Source: Acanthopleura granulata (lineage: Eukaryota; Mollusca; Polyplacophora; Chitonida; Chitonidae). Taken from it: DNA of 64,000 bases. The stretch covers positions 2,280,014 through 2,344,013 of the forward strand of contig JABBOT010000015.1 in the NCBI GenBank assembly GCA_016165875.1, read 5' to 3'. How positions within the stretch are numbered: position 1 is the first letter of the stretch; every line of letters starts with the position of its first letter. Shown here piece by piece: positions 43,778 through 53,625 of this stretch. The translations under genes were made by a program, and so were the position numbers. Below the pieces are notes generated by a model. The model saw nothing but the letters and a program-made list of their open reading frames with translations, was not told where the DNA came from and searched no databases.

Positions 43778-44560
43778 TTAAACCACTGACGCGTTTCGTC
43801 TCTTTTGAGACCTTTCAAAATGGTACAAACAATAGTCACAAAGAACATATATATAGATATGTACACAGTCATATAGTTTAGCAACACTTAGTGTTTGCCT
43901 GGTGCATGTAAACGTAAACATAAAAATAATCTTACTGGGATTTAGATCTGTATATAAATGCAGCTTAATTAAGCATAACAAACAATGACAAAAGTATGAC
44001 ATCCTCACGATGAAACCTAGCTGTTAAGTTTCGGTTTGAATTTTTGAATGAAGTGCAGCTCCATATGAACACGTTTTGTGTTGTCATCAGAAAATAATTT
44101 AAAAGGGGTAAGGTTGAGAATTTAATCGTAATATTTGGGGTACATGTCCAAATGTGTTTACTGATTTTGAATCGGTGTTGATTGCTGTCGATGGGTCCTG
44201 GTTCTGCTGTGCAGAGTATCTCCAGTTTCTCCTATGTAATATTTTTGACATCCATTACAGGCCAACACGTAAATCAAATTCTTGGAGTTACCCTTCATAG
44301 ATGCATTTATAGTACAGGGCTTGAACGCATATCTGAACTGAAAGTTTGACTCAACTGTTAAATGATTACAACATTTACATCCTTTATCATGGCATTTCAT
44401 GACAGAAAAAGTCTCCGTAGAGTTCGAATGTCTTGGTTAATAGTTGTTTCAAGTTCTTAGCTCGTTTGTTTCCGATATAGAAATTTTGTTCTCTCAAATG
44501 CAGTACGAAGTTTTCATTGGACTAAGAGAATTTGGTTGGTTTGAATAGAGGGGTATACTT
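43778..44560 (-). pseudogene. Penelope-like retroelement remnant, GIY-YIG domain region
   Basis: The minus-strand frame 44400-44158 encodes a Cys-rich linker (KCHDKGCKCCNHL) and then NLIYVLACNGCQKYYIGETG, followed by Arg and His at the usual spacing: the GIY-YIG endonuclease signature of Penelope-like elements. Just upstream, in another frame, IGNKRAKNLKQLLTKT resembles the linker after the reverse transcriptase, so at least one frameshift is present. I could not find reverse transcriptase motifs farther upstream. A third frame (44008-43778) ends FERSQKRRNASVV over the hammerhead-like segment. This is a dead copy. The element is a cellular retroelement, not a virus. Confidence 0.7.
43786..43820 (-). 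ncRNA. Hammerhead-ribozyme-like motif of the Penelope remnant
   Basis: On the minus strand: GTCTC, AAAA loop, GAGAC (stem II, perfect), then GAAAC and GCGTC, the invariant 3' half of a hammerhead core. The 5' core, expected as CTGATGA, reads TTTGAAA, so it is probably inactive. Penelope-like elements are known to carry hammerheads in their terminal repeats. Confidence 0.45.
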
Positions 44561-45519
44561 TGCCATTCTTGGTGTTAAATGTAGATATGGGCATCCCTTT
44601 CATTCTTATTAAGATTGCTTCTTACGTGCCATCTTTTGTTAGTGTCTATAGCAATGTGAATATGAAGTCTATAAATGTGTCTGATGGTTTCGGCCTCCCA
44701 GGGGATTGAAAGTACCCTTCCTTTTAATCACTGAAATATCATTTTCAACATGGCAAAGATATTTCTGTGGCTTACTTGTAAAATCAGAAATATCATACTT
44801 CAACTCAGTAGGAATTCTATTCGGAGTAAGGGTCATTTTATCTAATTTCCATTTTATTTAAACAGAATGATTACGTTCTGACTTGTTTTTGGATATGTAT
44901 ACGTGTTATCTGAAATCTGAATGTTATCTGTTCTGGTTCAAAAACAATTTGTTGAAGCTTTCAATCAAGTTCAACAGAAATTTGGTTTTTGGCTTTAAAG
45001 ACTTTTAACTTTTTCTCTCCTTGCTTTCAACAAAAGATGTTTCGGTACGTATTCACCTTATGGTAAAGAAAGTAATTCATAATTGTTCTGACAAATTAAG
45101 GATTTTATTCACTGCATGCCTGGGATCAATTTAAATCCATTTTAAACTACTGCATAAAATACCATTGTACACACGTATAGTCAAAGCGCGTTTCTATTTT
45201 ATCTCTCTTAATTCTTTCTTCTTTTTATAGTTCTGCGTTTATTTGCTCGTATATATCACACTCCCTTTTTTTAGTCTCTAGACGCCAAATAAAGTGCGAT
45301 TAACACCACCGTATTTTTGTGCCGTAATTCTGCCTGGCCATGGTGCTGGGGTGTGTAAGTTGTTACTTTGTACGCATTTACATGAAAAGTTATAATAAAA
45401 GCCTAACTGAGGTAAACTGACTGGAGGCCGCATTTCACAGCTTATGTGTGACAAATTACCAACAGTCACACTCTCGACTCCTCAATGGTTATAATCTTTG
45501 CTTTGGTCTTTTATATTCA

Positions 45520-46075
45520 TTAATTCTAGTCTTTATTCATTTGTTGGTCGCACTGATTCTGTGGTCTATTCATTTGTTGGTCGCACTGATTCTATTCTTC
45601 ATTCATTCCTTAAGTAGTCGCACTGTTTCTGTGGTCCATTCATTTCTTGGTAGCTCTGATTCTGTTCCTCATTCATTCCTAAAGGAGTCGCACTGATTCT
45701 GTGGCGCATTCATTTCTTGGTCGCACTGATTCTGTTCTTCATTCATTCCTTAAGTAGTCGCACTGTTTCTGTGGTCCATTCATTTCTTGGTCGCACTGAT
45801 TCTATTCTTCATTCATTCCTTAAGTAGTCGCACTGTTTCTGTGGTCCATTCATTTCTTGGTAGCTCTGATTCTGTTCCTCATTCATTCCTAAAGGAGTCG
45901 CACTGATTCTGTGGCGCATTCATTTCTTGGTCGCACTGATTCTGTTCTTCATTCATTCCTTAAGTAGTCGCACTGTTTCTGTGGTCCATTCATTTCTTAG
46001 TCGCACTGATTCTGTTCTTCATTCATTCCTTAAGTACTCGCACTGTTTCTGTGGCCCATTCATTTCTCCGATTCA
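45520..46075. repeat. About 70-bp tandem repeat with 210-bp higher-order structure
   Basis: Each unit is two related ~35-bp halves built on tcgcactg.ttctgtgg and catttcttggtcgcactgat, with ttcattcattcctt. Landmark tcgcactgtttctgtgg begins at 45618, 45758, 45828, 45968 and 46038, giving spacings of 140, 70, 140 and 70 and so a 210-bp higher-order period. Confidence 0.88.
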
Positions 46076-47470
46076 TTTTAGTACAACACTGCGGCCTAGT
46101 CCTGACTGATGCCATTGTACTATAGGTGATAGTATGTCGGTACGACATGAACAGTTAGAATAAAATCCTTACCTACATGTGGGTAAAGGGACAAGAGACC
46201 GGATTTCCAAAGTAACCTGTGATGTTTTGACAGCTATCAAGCCGCCGTCGCTACCATGTTTTGCTTTTCATATTAATCCTATGACCTGTCATTTGTCATT
46301 AAAGCTATGGGCTTATGTATATGAATTCTATGGCATAAGGAAGCAATTAAGGAAGTATTTTTATAACAAAGTTGAAGCTTAAATTGATCCTTCTTCACAC
46401 AAAAAGGCATGGTTAGATGCATTAATATGTCGCTGTATATGGTTTTGATGTTTTCGGTTTTTGCGATGCACTTCTTTGCGCATTTGTTTTAATGGCATCA
46501 AAGATTCCAATTATTTGCCCTTTATCCGTCAGATCAAGGGCGTTAATTTCGCCTCAATGCACACCAGGAGCAGCTAACAAGGGGTAAGACAGGGTAAAGT
46601 TTAATGAGATGTAGGTGAAGTTTTCCTTTTAAGCAAGGCCTTTCTCATACCCAGTATAGAACCAAGGCTAAATTTGTGGGACCATCCATCGCCTGGGTCT
46701 GTATAATGAATTTCGTTTCTTTTTACACAGTGCAAGATAACACAAAAAGATATTATTACTGCTCTGCTCAATCATCCTGCTTACTCGCAAGACTACATTC
46801 CAAAAACAACAGATGATGTTAACAGAAACTGTCAACAACTTTTACATTGATTACGTCTTTTCGCAATCAGTGAAACTGTTGACTGCTTCTCTTTGCGTGA
46901 ATCCGTCCTAATTTTTATATTTTATATATTTTCTTAGTTCTTTGATGGTTTGTGAAATATGTCGTTTTTGGAAGCTAGTCGACCCCTAGGCTCAATGATA
47001 CTTCATAACTGTGTCTAATTGTGTTTAATCCAGAGCTAGGAGTCGCATGTTCATCGTGTTGAGTGCAATCGCCAAGTTATATGAACAGTTGCAATCAAAG
47101 CGCGAGTGAGATATACATTTGGTTATCGACATCATATGTACTACAATGGTAAACGATTTGGGAACTGATTTTACTCATCCGCCTAGAACATTCACTGTGC
47201 CCTGTCGTCATCATTGATTGAAAACTATTGACTACTTCTCTTTGCATGAATTGGTCCAATTTTTTTATATTTTAAATACTTTATTAGTTCTCTGGTGGTT
47301 TGAATTATTGCTGGGGGGTTTTTTTTGTTTGGTTTTTTTTCGGGACACCGGTTCTGCGATTATTGATCCGGAACGCCCATTTTAGTTCACGGCTGGTATA
47401 TGAATGTCGGTAAGGACGCCCAGGTCCTTGTTGATTAATAAAGGTAAGCCATTGCGGTGGAACGGAGAAC
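46076..47470. other. Intergenic, nothing recognised
   Basis: AT-rich DNA with only short open frames. The segment ending tatttttctttg...gtttgtgaaatatg near 46900-46960 is loosely repeated near 47240-47300 (gactacttctctttgc). Confidence 0.4.
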
Positions 47471-47474
47471 AAAA

Positions 47475-47915
47475 TTCTGCTTTAGAAACACTGAAAGAAA
47501 TATAAAAACTACAGCACAGAGAGAAAAACCACAGCAGCGACGACAGTGTGATAGTTGGCAAATGGTCACGTTACTGGACGAGGAGAAATCCGGTCTCTAA
47601 TCAATTTATTTCAGTTAGAGTTTTATTCTAATTGGCCATGTAAGGCTAACGAATGCATAAGTCAGTCGCGTGGAAATGTGTGCGCACTTTCGCGTCGATG
47701 GTAAGACGAGCCATCTAGTAGTTTGTTATTACGCAGGTATTTCCCATGCTTTCCCTGTGACCACAGTTCAAAAGTCAACAGTCAAAAACCGCCTAGCACC
47801 ATGGCTTTAGCGGAATGTGATCCAAAAAAAAACAAAAAGGAGTGATGTTAAATGCAGCATACATGTAGTGGACGTTACTGGTCTACAATTACTCCAAATG
47901 TTGTGCAGTCATTAC
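47475..47915 (+). repeat. Local dispersed repeat family R, copy 1
   Basis: Carries acagcacagagagaaaaacc, agcgacgacagtgtgatagt, tggcaaatggtcacgttac, then a cagttagagttttattctaa stretch, shared with copies 2-6 over the next 2.4 kb. No coding frame. Confidence 0.75.
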
Positions 47916-48564
47916 AATTAATACATACACACAATAACATTAACACGCCTTTCTTTTCCTTCTCTTAGCGTATCGTATATCTTTTGTCATCTGCCGAACC
48001 CCAACCCCTCCGTTTCTCCCGTCATGCCTTAGGATGCTTCCCGCTGCATCTTGAAGTCAAGGCCGTACTGCTAAATGCGTTATGGTTAATTGTCTGTGCG
48101 GTTTGCTGTCAGTGAAAGCTGATTGATCTTACGATATCCGTGCTACGGCCATTACCGAAAGAGGCTATTTAGAAAGCCTGTTTATGTCCATTAATGCCTC
48201 TCTTAAGGTCCTTCATATCTTCAATCACTTGGGTCACGAACACGCCATTTGCAAGAGACCACCCCGTCGTTGCTTCTCTAGTTTATAGACCTTCACACAC
48301 AATACGAGATCCCATTAGGTTTTAATTAAGACAATCTGATATTGTAATGTGAAAGGTCACCTACTGTATTCCGCACCTGAAACATGGAGGTACTTCAGAT
48401 AGGGTGTGGCTAGCTCAAGGCGTAGTGAGGGATTAAACAAAGTGCTGCTCTGGTCTCACCTTTTACGTTACTCTTTACGTTAGAATCTTCTGTTGTGTCC
48501 TCGCATAGACTGGGATTAAGCTGGTGGGCTAAGCATCCCGGAGTCCCAGTGCTTTTTAAAAACT

Positions 48565-48840
48565 AATTTTGTTGAATACAGAGAACTACAGCATAGAGAG
48601 GAAAACGATATTGTAATAATACTTGGAAACGTTCACTAATGAAATCCGCCCCCTTAACAGTTTACCTCAGTGAGGGTTTTATTCTAACTGTTCATGTAAA
48701 TGCTGAAATAGAATCAACTTTTAACAAGTCTCGCAGATCATGTTTGCATGGACTAAGCAGAATTAGGTAAAATAATGCAGTGATTTTAACTGCAAGTATA
48801 TTAGACGCCAGTGGGCTACAATTACGCAAAATGTTGCCTT
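48565..48840 (+). repeat. Repeat family R, copy 2
   Basis: acagcatagagaggaaaacg, cagtgagggttttattctaa, gcagaattaggtaaaataat and gggctacaattacgcaaaat parallel copy 1 in order. Confidence 0.7.
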
Positions 48841-48929
48841 CTCATCATATTTTAAAAAAAAAAATGAAAAGGAAGACAATGAAGGGACCAGACCTCGGGG
48901 ACACGTAAGTCCACAGCAGCAGAACCCTG

Positions 48930-49200
48930 ATTTATGTAGAAATACAGTATAAAGTTCTACAGCACAGAGAGTAAAACATGTGCAGCGACGACAGTGTGAT
49001 AGTTGGCAAATGTTCACACGTTACCCGTGTAATCCTGCCTCTTGACAATTTAGCTCGGTTAGGGTGTTTTTTTCTAATATGTAAAAGACTGAAAGGTAGA
49101 AATTATAAGGCCCCTAGCATCATGGCCCAAGTAGAATTAGGTGAAAAAAAATCAATGATGTTAGTTCTAATTACTAATGGTTAGTGCTCTGGAATCACTC
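48930..49200 (+). repeat. Repeat family R, copy 3
   Basis: acagcacagagagtaaaac then gcagcgacgacagtgtgata and gttggcaaatgttcacac, nearly identical to copy 1; continues to gtagaattaggtgaaaaaaa as in copy 2. Confidence 0.75.
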
Positions 49201-49259
49201 AATATACCATATTGTTGTGATATTTAATAAACAGTACCTTAAAAAAGAATGCAAAAAGA

Positions 49260-49455
49260 CCTGGGGCCACTTTTATCAAAGGTCGTACAATGTCGTAAAT
49301 TTTATCGTACAACGTGATGTATGATAATTTACGACGTTGCCCGTTTTCACAAAGCGTTTTTGTGAAAGAGACGTATTCGTGGGGTACGATATCTTTATTG
49401 CCGTACCGTCAAAATTGTCGTACACGTACGACATTTTTATGAAAGTATCCCCAGG
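49260..49455. mobile_element. MITE-like element with about 28-bp imperfect terminal inverted repeats
   Basis: Left end cctggggccacttttatcaa and right end ...atgaaagtatccccagg pair as inverted repeats, continuing to tcgtac/gtacga. 196 bp, no coding frame, rich in gtacga/tcgtac words. Inserted within repeat family R. Confidence 0.75.
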
Positions 49456-49469
49456 CCTCTGGTCCACCA

Positions 49470-49610
49470 ACATAATGTACTCTGTTATGCAGAAATACAA
49501 CATAAACGGATTCAGCTTAGAGAATAACCTAGAGAACCAACGACATTGTGATCGCTTGCAAATTGTCACAAGTAAGCGGTGACATGAATCCTGATAGCAA
49601 GGGTGTTAAT
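49470..49610 (+). repeat. Repeat family R, copy 4
   Basis: aacgacattgtgatcgcttg and caaattgtcacaagt correspond to the agtgtgatagttggcaaatg-gtcacgtt core of copies 1 and 3. Confidence 0.6.
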
Positions 49611-49689
49611 TGGTGTGTAAATTGCCATACTGTTTCAGTGTTTACATGGACATGGAGAGAAAGGTGTTGACTGAGGTAAATTGATAAGA

Positions 49690-49945
49690 CGTTGCATAGT
49701 ACCACTTACATGTGGCCATTTGCCAAATACTACATTGTTCTCAACGCTCCCTTTCTACTCTCTTTTGGGGGACACTCTGACCGAGATGGTTAGCGCGCCA
49801 GTGTGGTGTGATGATCCACAACTGACGACTAATGAGTTAGAACTAACACTATTGCAGTTTTTCACCGGTCACTTGTGACCATTTGCCAACTATCATACTA
49901 TCCGTCTCTCCTCTGCTTTTAATCTTTTTGCTGTATTCTTTTATA
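49690..49945 (-). repeat. Repeat family R, two inverted copies
   Basis: acttacatgtggccatttgc (about 49706) and cacttgtgaccatttgccaa (about 49869) with ctatcatac and ctctcctctgc are the reverse complement of the family R core. Copies 1-4 are direct, these two inverted. Confidence 0.65.
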
Positions 49946-50080
49946 CCGGGTGTCCCAAAAATTGTACTCACCCTTTGACTGCCATAACTCATATATTTTT
50001 GTTTTTGTTTCAACTAACCCTAAATAATGGCAGACGTACGACTAACTTTTGAATAAGTAATAATAATAATAATAATAATA

Positions 50081-50111
<31 letters not shown>

Positions 50112-50209
50112 TATTATTATTATTAATTTATTATTATTATTGTTAGTAGTAGTAGTAGTGGTAGTAGTAATGGGCAGTCAAAGGGTGAGTACATTTTTGG
50201 GACACCCTG
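49946..50209. mobile_element. Mariner-type MITE with AAT/ATT hairpin core
   Basis: 264 bp. Left end ccgggtgtcccaaaaattgt then actcaccctttgactgcc; right end is the reverse complement ggcagtcaaagggtgagtac then a-ttttt-gggacaccctg, about 36 bp. TA dinucleotides flank both ends (49944-49945 and 50210-50211), as for Tc1/mariner insertion. Interior is (AAT)n followed by (ATT)n. No transposase. Confidence 0.88.
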
Positions 50210-51132
50210 TAGTTAGAGAGGTAAAATGGACGATGCATATCTTTCAAATCCATATAGGAATAGATTGACCAGCTTTGTCTGTCAAAGCTTCATGCCTGTC
50301 CAAACTGGAGCAATTGTTAGAAAATCTTTACGTATGAAATAAATACTTCCTTCCTTTTTATGCGCGACTCAAGGATTCGCCAAAAATCTACGTGACCATT
50401 CCTGTCATGGGTTTAAACCCTGCCCGTGTTTGAAGCTCTTGTCTGTCATTTCATTATCTTCTGTTGGCAATACAGTTAGTGTAGACGTACAATTTTGTCG
50501 AGACGTTTTGGGTCAAGACTCGTGCTTCCATGTGTAGACAGCTGGTAGTGCTCCTCATTACGTGTATCTCAAATTCCACTGAACGCAAAGCACGGAACAG
50601 ATGAATAATGGCTCAAAATGTTCCCCATATGGCATTAGGCATACATTTGCGTTCAGTCAGATCAATGCTGACGCGCCTTTTAATAGGCTGAATGTTTTAA
50701 ACTCTGTGCACCTTTTAGTCCTTGAAATGAAACATCAACACAAAAGCATTGTGGTCGCTTATGGCAGAGAAGGTAACCTGAAGAATCGCAACAGACAACC
50801 TCAATCATCTATTTACATATCGATCGCATCTTCGTGTTTTAAGCTGATAGACTGTATGTAATTACTGAAATATTAGCAAATCCCAGGTCTGTAGAAACTT
50901 ACACCAGGTATCGCGAACAGAATCCTCTGTGCACGTTGTTTAAAGCATAAAATTTTGGTCAGCAGTTTGGTAACTCCCTTGCCAGGTCGATGATATGAAG
51001 GTCAAATTCAGTCTTGTTTGCATCTTTTGTCAGAATAAAGTCTAGACTTGGATGTATATTGGCTGTATTTCTCCATGTTTTAAAAATTTTTCGTCGACTT
51101 GGAAAACGTTAAAAATGTAGATTGATATTAAT

Positions 51133-51330
51133 TTATTTTCTTGATTGGTGTTTTAAGCCGTACGCAAGAATATCTCACCTATACGACGGCAACCAGCATT
51201 ATGCTGGGAGGACACCAGGTAGATCCCAGGGAAAACCCACGAGAAAAACGCAGGTTGCTGACAGACCTTCCCTCGTTCGGCCGGAGAGGAAGCCAGCATA
51301 TCCTGCATTTAACTCACACCGTCCGCCCCC
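51133..51330 (-). mobile_element. SINE family A, 5'-truncated
   Basis: Reverse copy: ttgattggtgttttaagccg, gcattatgctgggaggacac, acccacgagaaaaacgcagg, ggccggagaggaagccagca. The tRNA head is missing. Confidence 0.85.
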
Positions 51331-52602
51331 AGTAGCTTAAAATAAATAACCAGGCTTATATCGTCTTTGAAAACGAAACGTTGAACGGAAGGCATATATG
51401 TTATCCTTGCCCATGAGATGTCCTTGTCGTCGTTTATTTATCTGTCTATGTAATTAACCTAACGGAGAAATTATGCACGCAATCAGATGAGACTTTTATA
51501 CACATGCTGGCTTTAGACCAAGGACTTATCCATTGTATCTGGGATGAGGTTTGAATCAGCATACGAACATTTAGCTGTGTTGGAGTTGTGCACTCTGTTT
51601 CGGTGTGTCTTGATAGATCCTCTGTAAATTATGAGGATTTCAATCCATATATAGCCAGCTACAGATTCAAACACTAATGAGTGAAAACACTCCAATGAAA
51701 CGCCTTGACTCAAAGTTTCTGAAATTCTATAGTGGGTCTTTTTTCTACGATGACGTGCTGGGGGGGGGGTCTAAGTTGTTGGTTTTACTCTGTGTGCTGT
51801 AGTATTTTATGTTGTCAAATATGGACATGAGCATTCATGACATCTGGGGGTATTTTCCATGGTGATGTTTTATTCATCCTGATCTATACAAAATAAACTT
51901 CTGGAACATTATGTCCAAATGAAGCTTCCGGCTTTCGGGGTTATACAGTAGTGCAGTAAATGAAACTCATCGGTGGATTTACTCGATATTTGTCCAGTAC
52001 TGCAACTCCTTTTATCGGGTATACTAAGGTAGAGCAAGCCCAAAGGACGTAATATTAGCAGCCACCTTTCCAAACAAAGCCAAGCCCACACACAACTTAA
52101 TTATGCCTTACACATACAGCGCATGCGTGTATCCCTACTGTTTGTCATTTATGCATATCTATATTATACAAACCCTGCGGCTGTACTTATACCGGTTTGA
52201 TTTGCTCCCATTCCCACAAGTCTTACCTCGGGATCAGTTGTCACTTCCGCCATTGTGTAAAAGGTGTTCAACTTTACTGAAAGGACTGTTTTTTAACAAC
52301 GGCGAAGTTCCAGGCATATACGTACCATACATCTGGCTTTTGCTACAGGCAAACGGTAGAACTGTTCGTCGCTGATGTTACACAGGAGTAAAATAAAAAT
52401 AAGAACTGGACAGAACAACCAGAAACCACAGTGCAGGAGTCGGTAGATGTGGCGGACAAACCCAGTCTCTGGTTTGGGAGATGTAAGAACTATTACATCA
52501 ATATCATTTTCGGAATTCTAGAGAAAGAACGTATTCCAAAGATTTAGACGTACCTTGTTATATCCATTTTTTTCCCTGAAGGCCCTCTACGAAATCGCCG
52601 CC

Positions 52603-53625
52603 ATGTCCTCAGCCAACACTGCCAAGGCGGACAATTTCACATGGAATACAACCGAAGGGCAGCCATCGGTGCCTTTCGCGATCCTGTCGGCGTTTTTGGT
52701 TGTAACAGGTACGTTGGGCAGTGGTTATATCATCGTGTTTTTGCTGAAGAAGTCGAGTCGCTCGCCAGTCAATATAACTATAGTTAACCTGGCTGTCGTG
52801 GATACACTGATACTCCTGTTGGTGATCCCTATGTGTCTGGTGACGTTAGCGCTTCCCGAAGTCACAACGTCACTTTGCATCGTCACTGGAATACTCAACC
52901 CTTACTTGGCGATTTATTCTCTGCAAATCCAGTGTCTTATTCTGCACACTATTTTTTCTTCCATAACTTTGGGTTTGCCGAATAACAAAGCGGCTGTTAG
53001 TGTGATGCGCCTGGTCGTCATCAGTGTGACGTGTTTAGCTGTGGACGCATGCGTGGTGGTGTACTCCAGTGTCAAATACGGCGTCCTTCGAAGAGTTCCT
53101 TCCATGGGTTTCTGTTTTGTCACTTACGATAACGTCCTTTGCAGTACGTTGCTAACAACGTTTTATGCCGGTCACTTAGCAGGTTCGGTATTGCTGTGCG
53201 TCATGTTTTATCTTGCCATGATACGATATGTCCGGAAAAACTCGGCAAAGCCAGCGCTAGCGCGTCAAAGACATATATTCATATTTAGAATGGTGTTTCG
53301 TAAGCTTCTAATCTGGGTACTGTCTTATTCCTTCATCGCCCTGGTTCGCCTAGTTGGATACAGAAATATGTGGTCGGAAGTGACGTATCAGGCAAGCTAC
53401 ATCCTGCTCTGGTCCAACTCTGTGATGAACCCTTTGTGTCACATCGTCACGTCTCCGTTAAGAAAAAATATTGTCTCCTGGTTTTCGGCTTTTGACCGTC
53501 AAGGTGGCCGACAAGGTGGCAGACAAGGTGGTAATACAATCAATCACCTGGTCAACATGAGAGAGGTACCACACAGACAACACAATTCACAACAGATGCA
53601 CGCGGAAACACGTCAGAAATTTTAG
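52603..53625 (+). CDS. Orphan rhodopsin-like (class A) GPCR, single exon, atypical motifs
   Basis: 340 codons ending TAG, without introns. ATG at 52603 sits in gccgccATGt, a good initiation context. N-terminal tail has two N-glycosylation sequons (Asn11 FT, Asn15 TT). Hydrophobic segments at about 25-48, 58-83, 92-120, 133-155, 180-205, 230-252 and 262-284 give seven helices. Class A landmarks kept: LAVVD in helix 2 (Asp67), Cys92 at the start of helix 3 with candidate partner Cys171 or Cys180, and NSVMNPLCH in helix 7 (NPxxY with His for Tyr). Lost: the helix 1 GN (here GS), the DRY after helix 3, the helix 4 Trp and the helix 6 CWxP. The tail has three RQGG repeats. Ligand unknown; resembles fast-evolving invertebrate peptide-receptor-like orphans. 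Confidence 0.8.
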   Translation: MSSANTAKADNFTWNTTEGQPSVPFAILSAFLVVTGTLGSGYIIVFLLKKSSRSPVNITIVNLAVVDTLILLLVIPMCLVTLALPEVTTSLCIVTGILNPYLAIYSLQIQCLILHTIFSSITLGLPNNKAAVSVMRLVVISVTCLAVDACVVVYSSVKYGVLRRVPSMGFCFVTYDNVLCSTLLTTFYAGHLAGSVLLCVMFYLAMIRYVRKNSAKPALARQRHIFIFRMVFRKLLIWVLSYSFIALVRLVGYRNMWSEVTYQASYILLWSNSVMNPLCHIVTSPLRKNIVSWFSAFDRQGGRQGGRQGGNTINHLVNMREVPHRQHNSQQMHAETRQKF

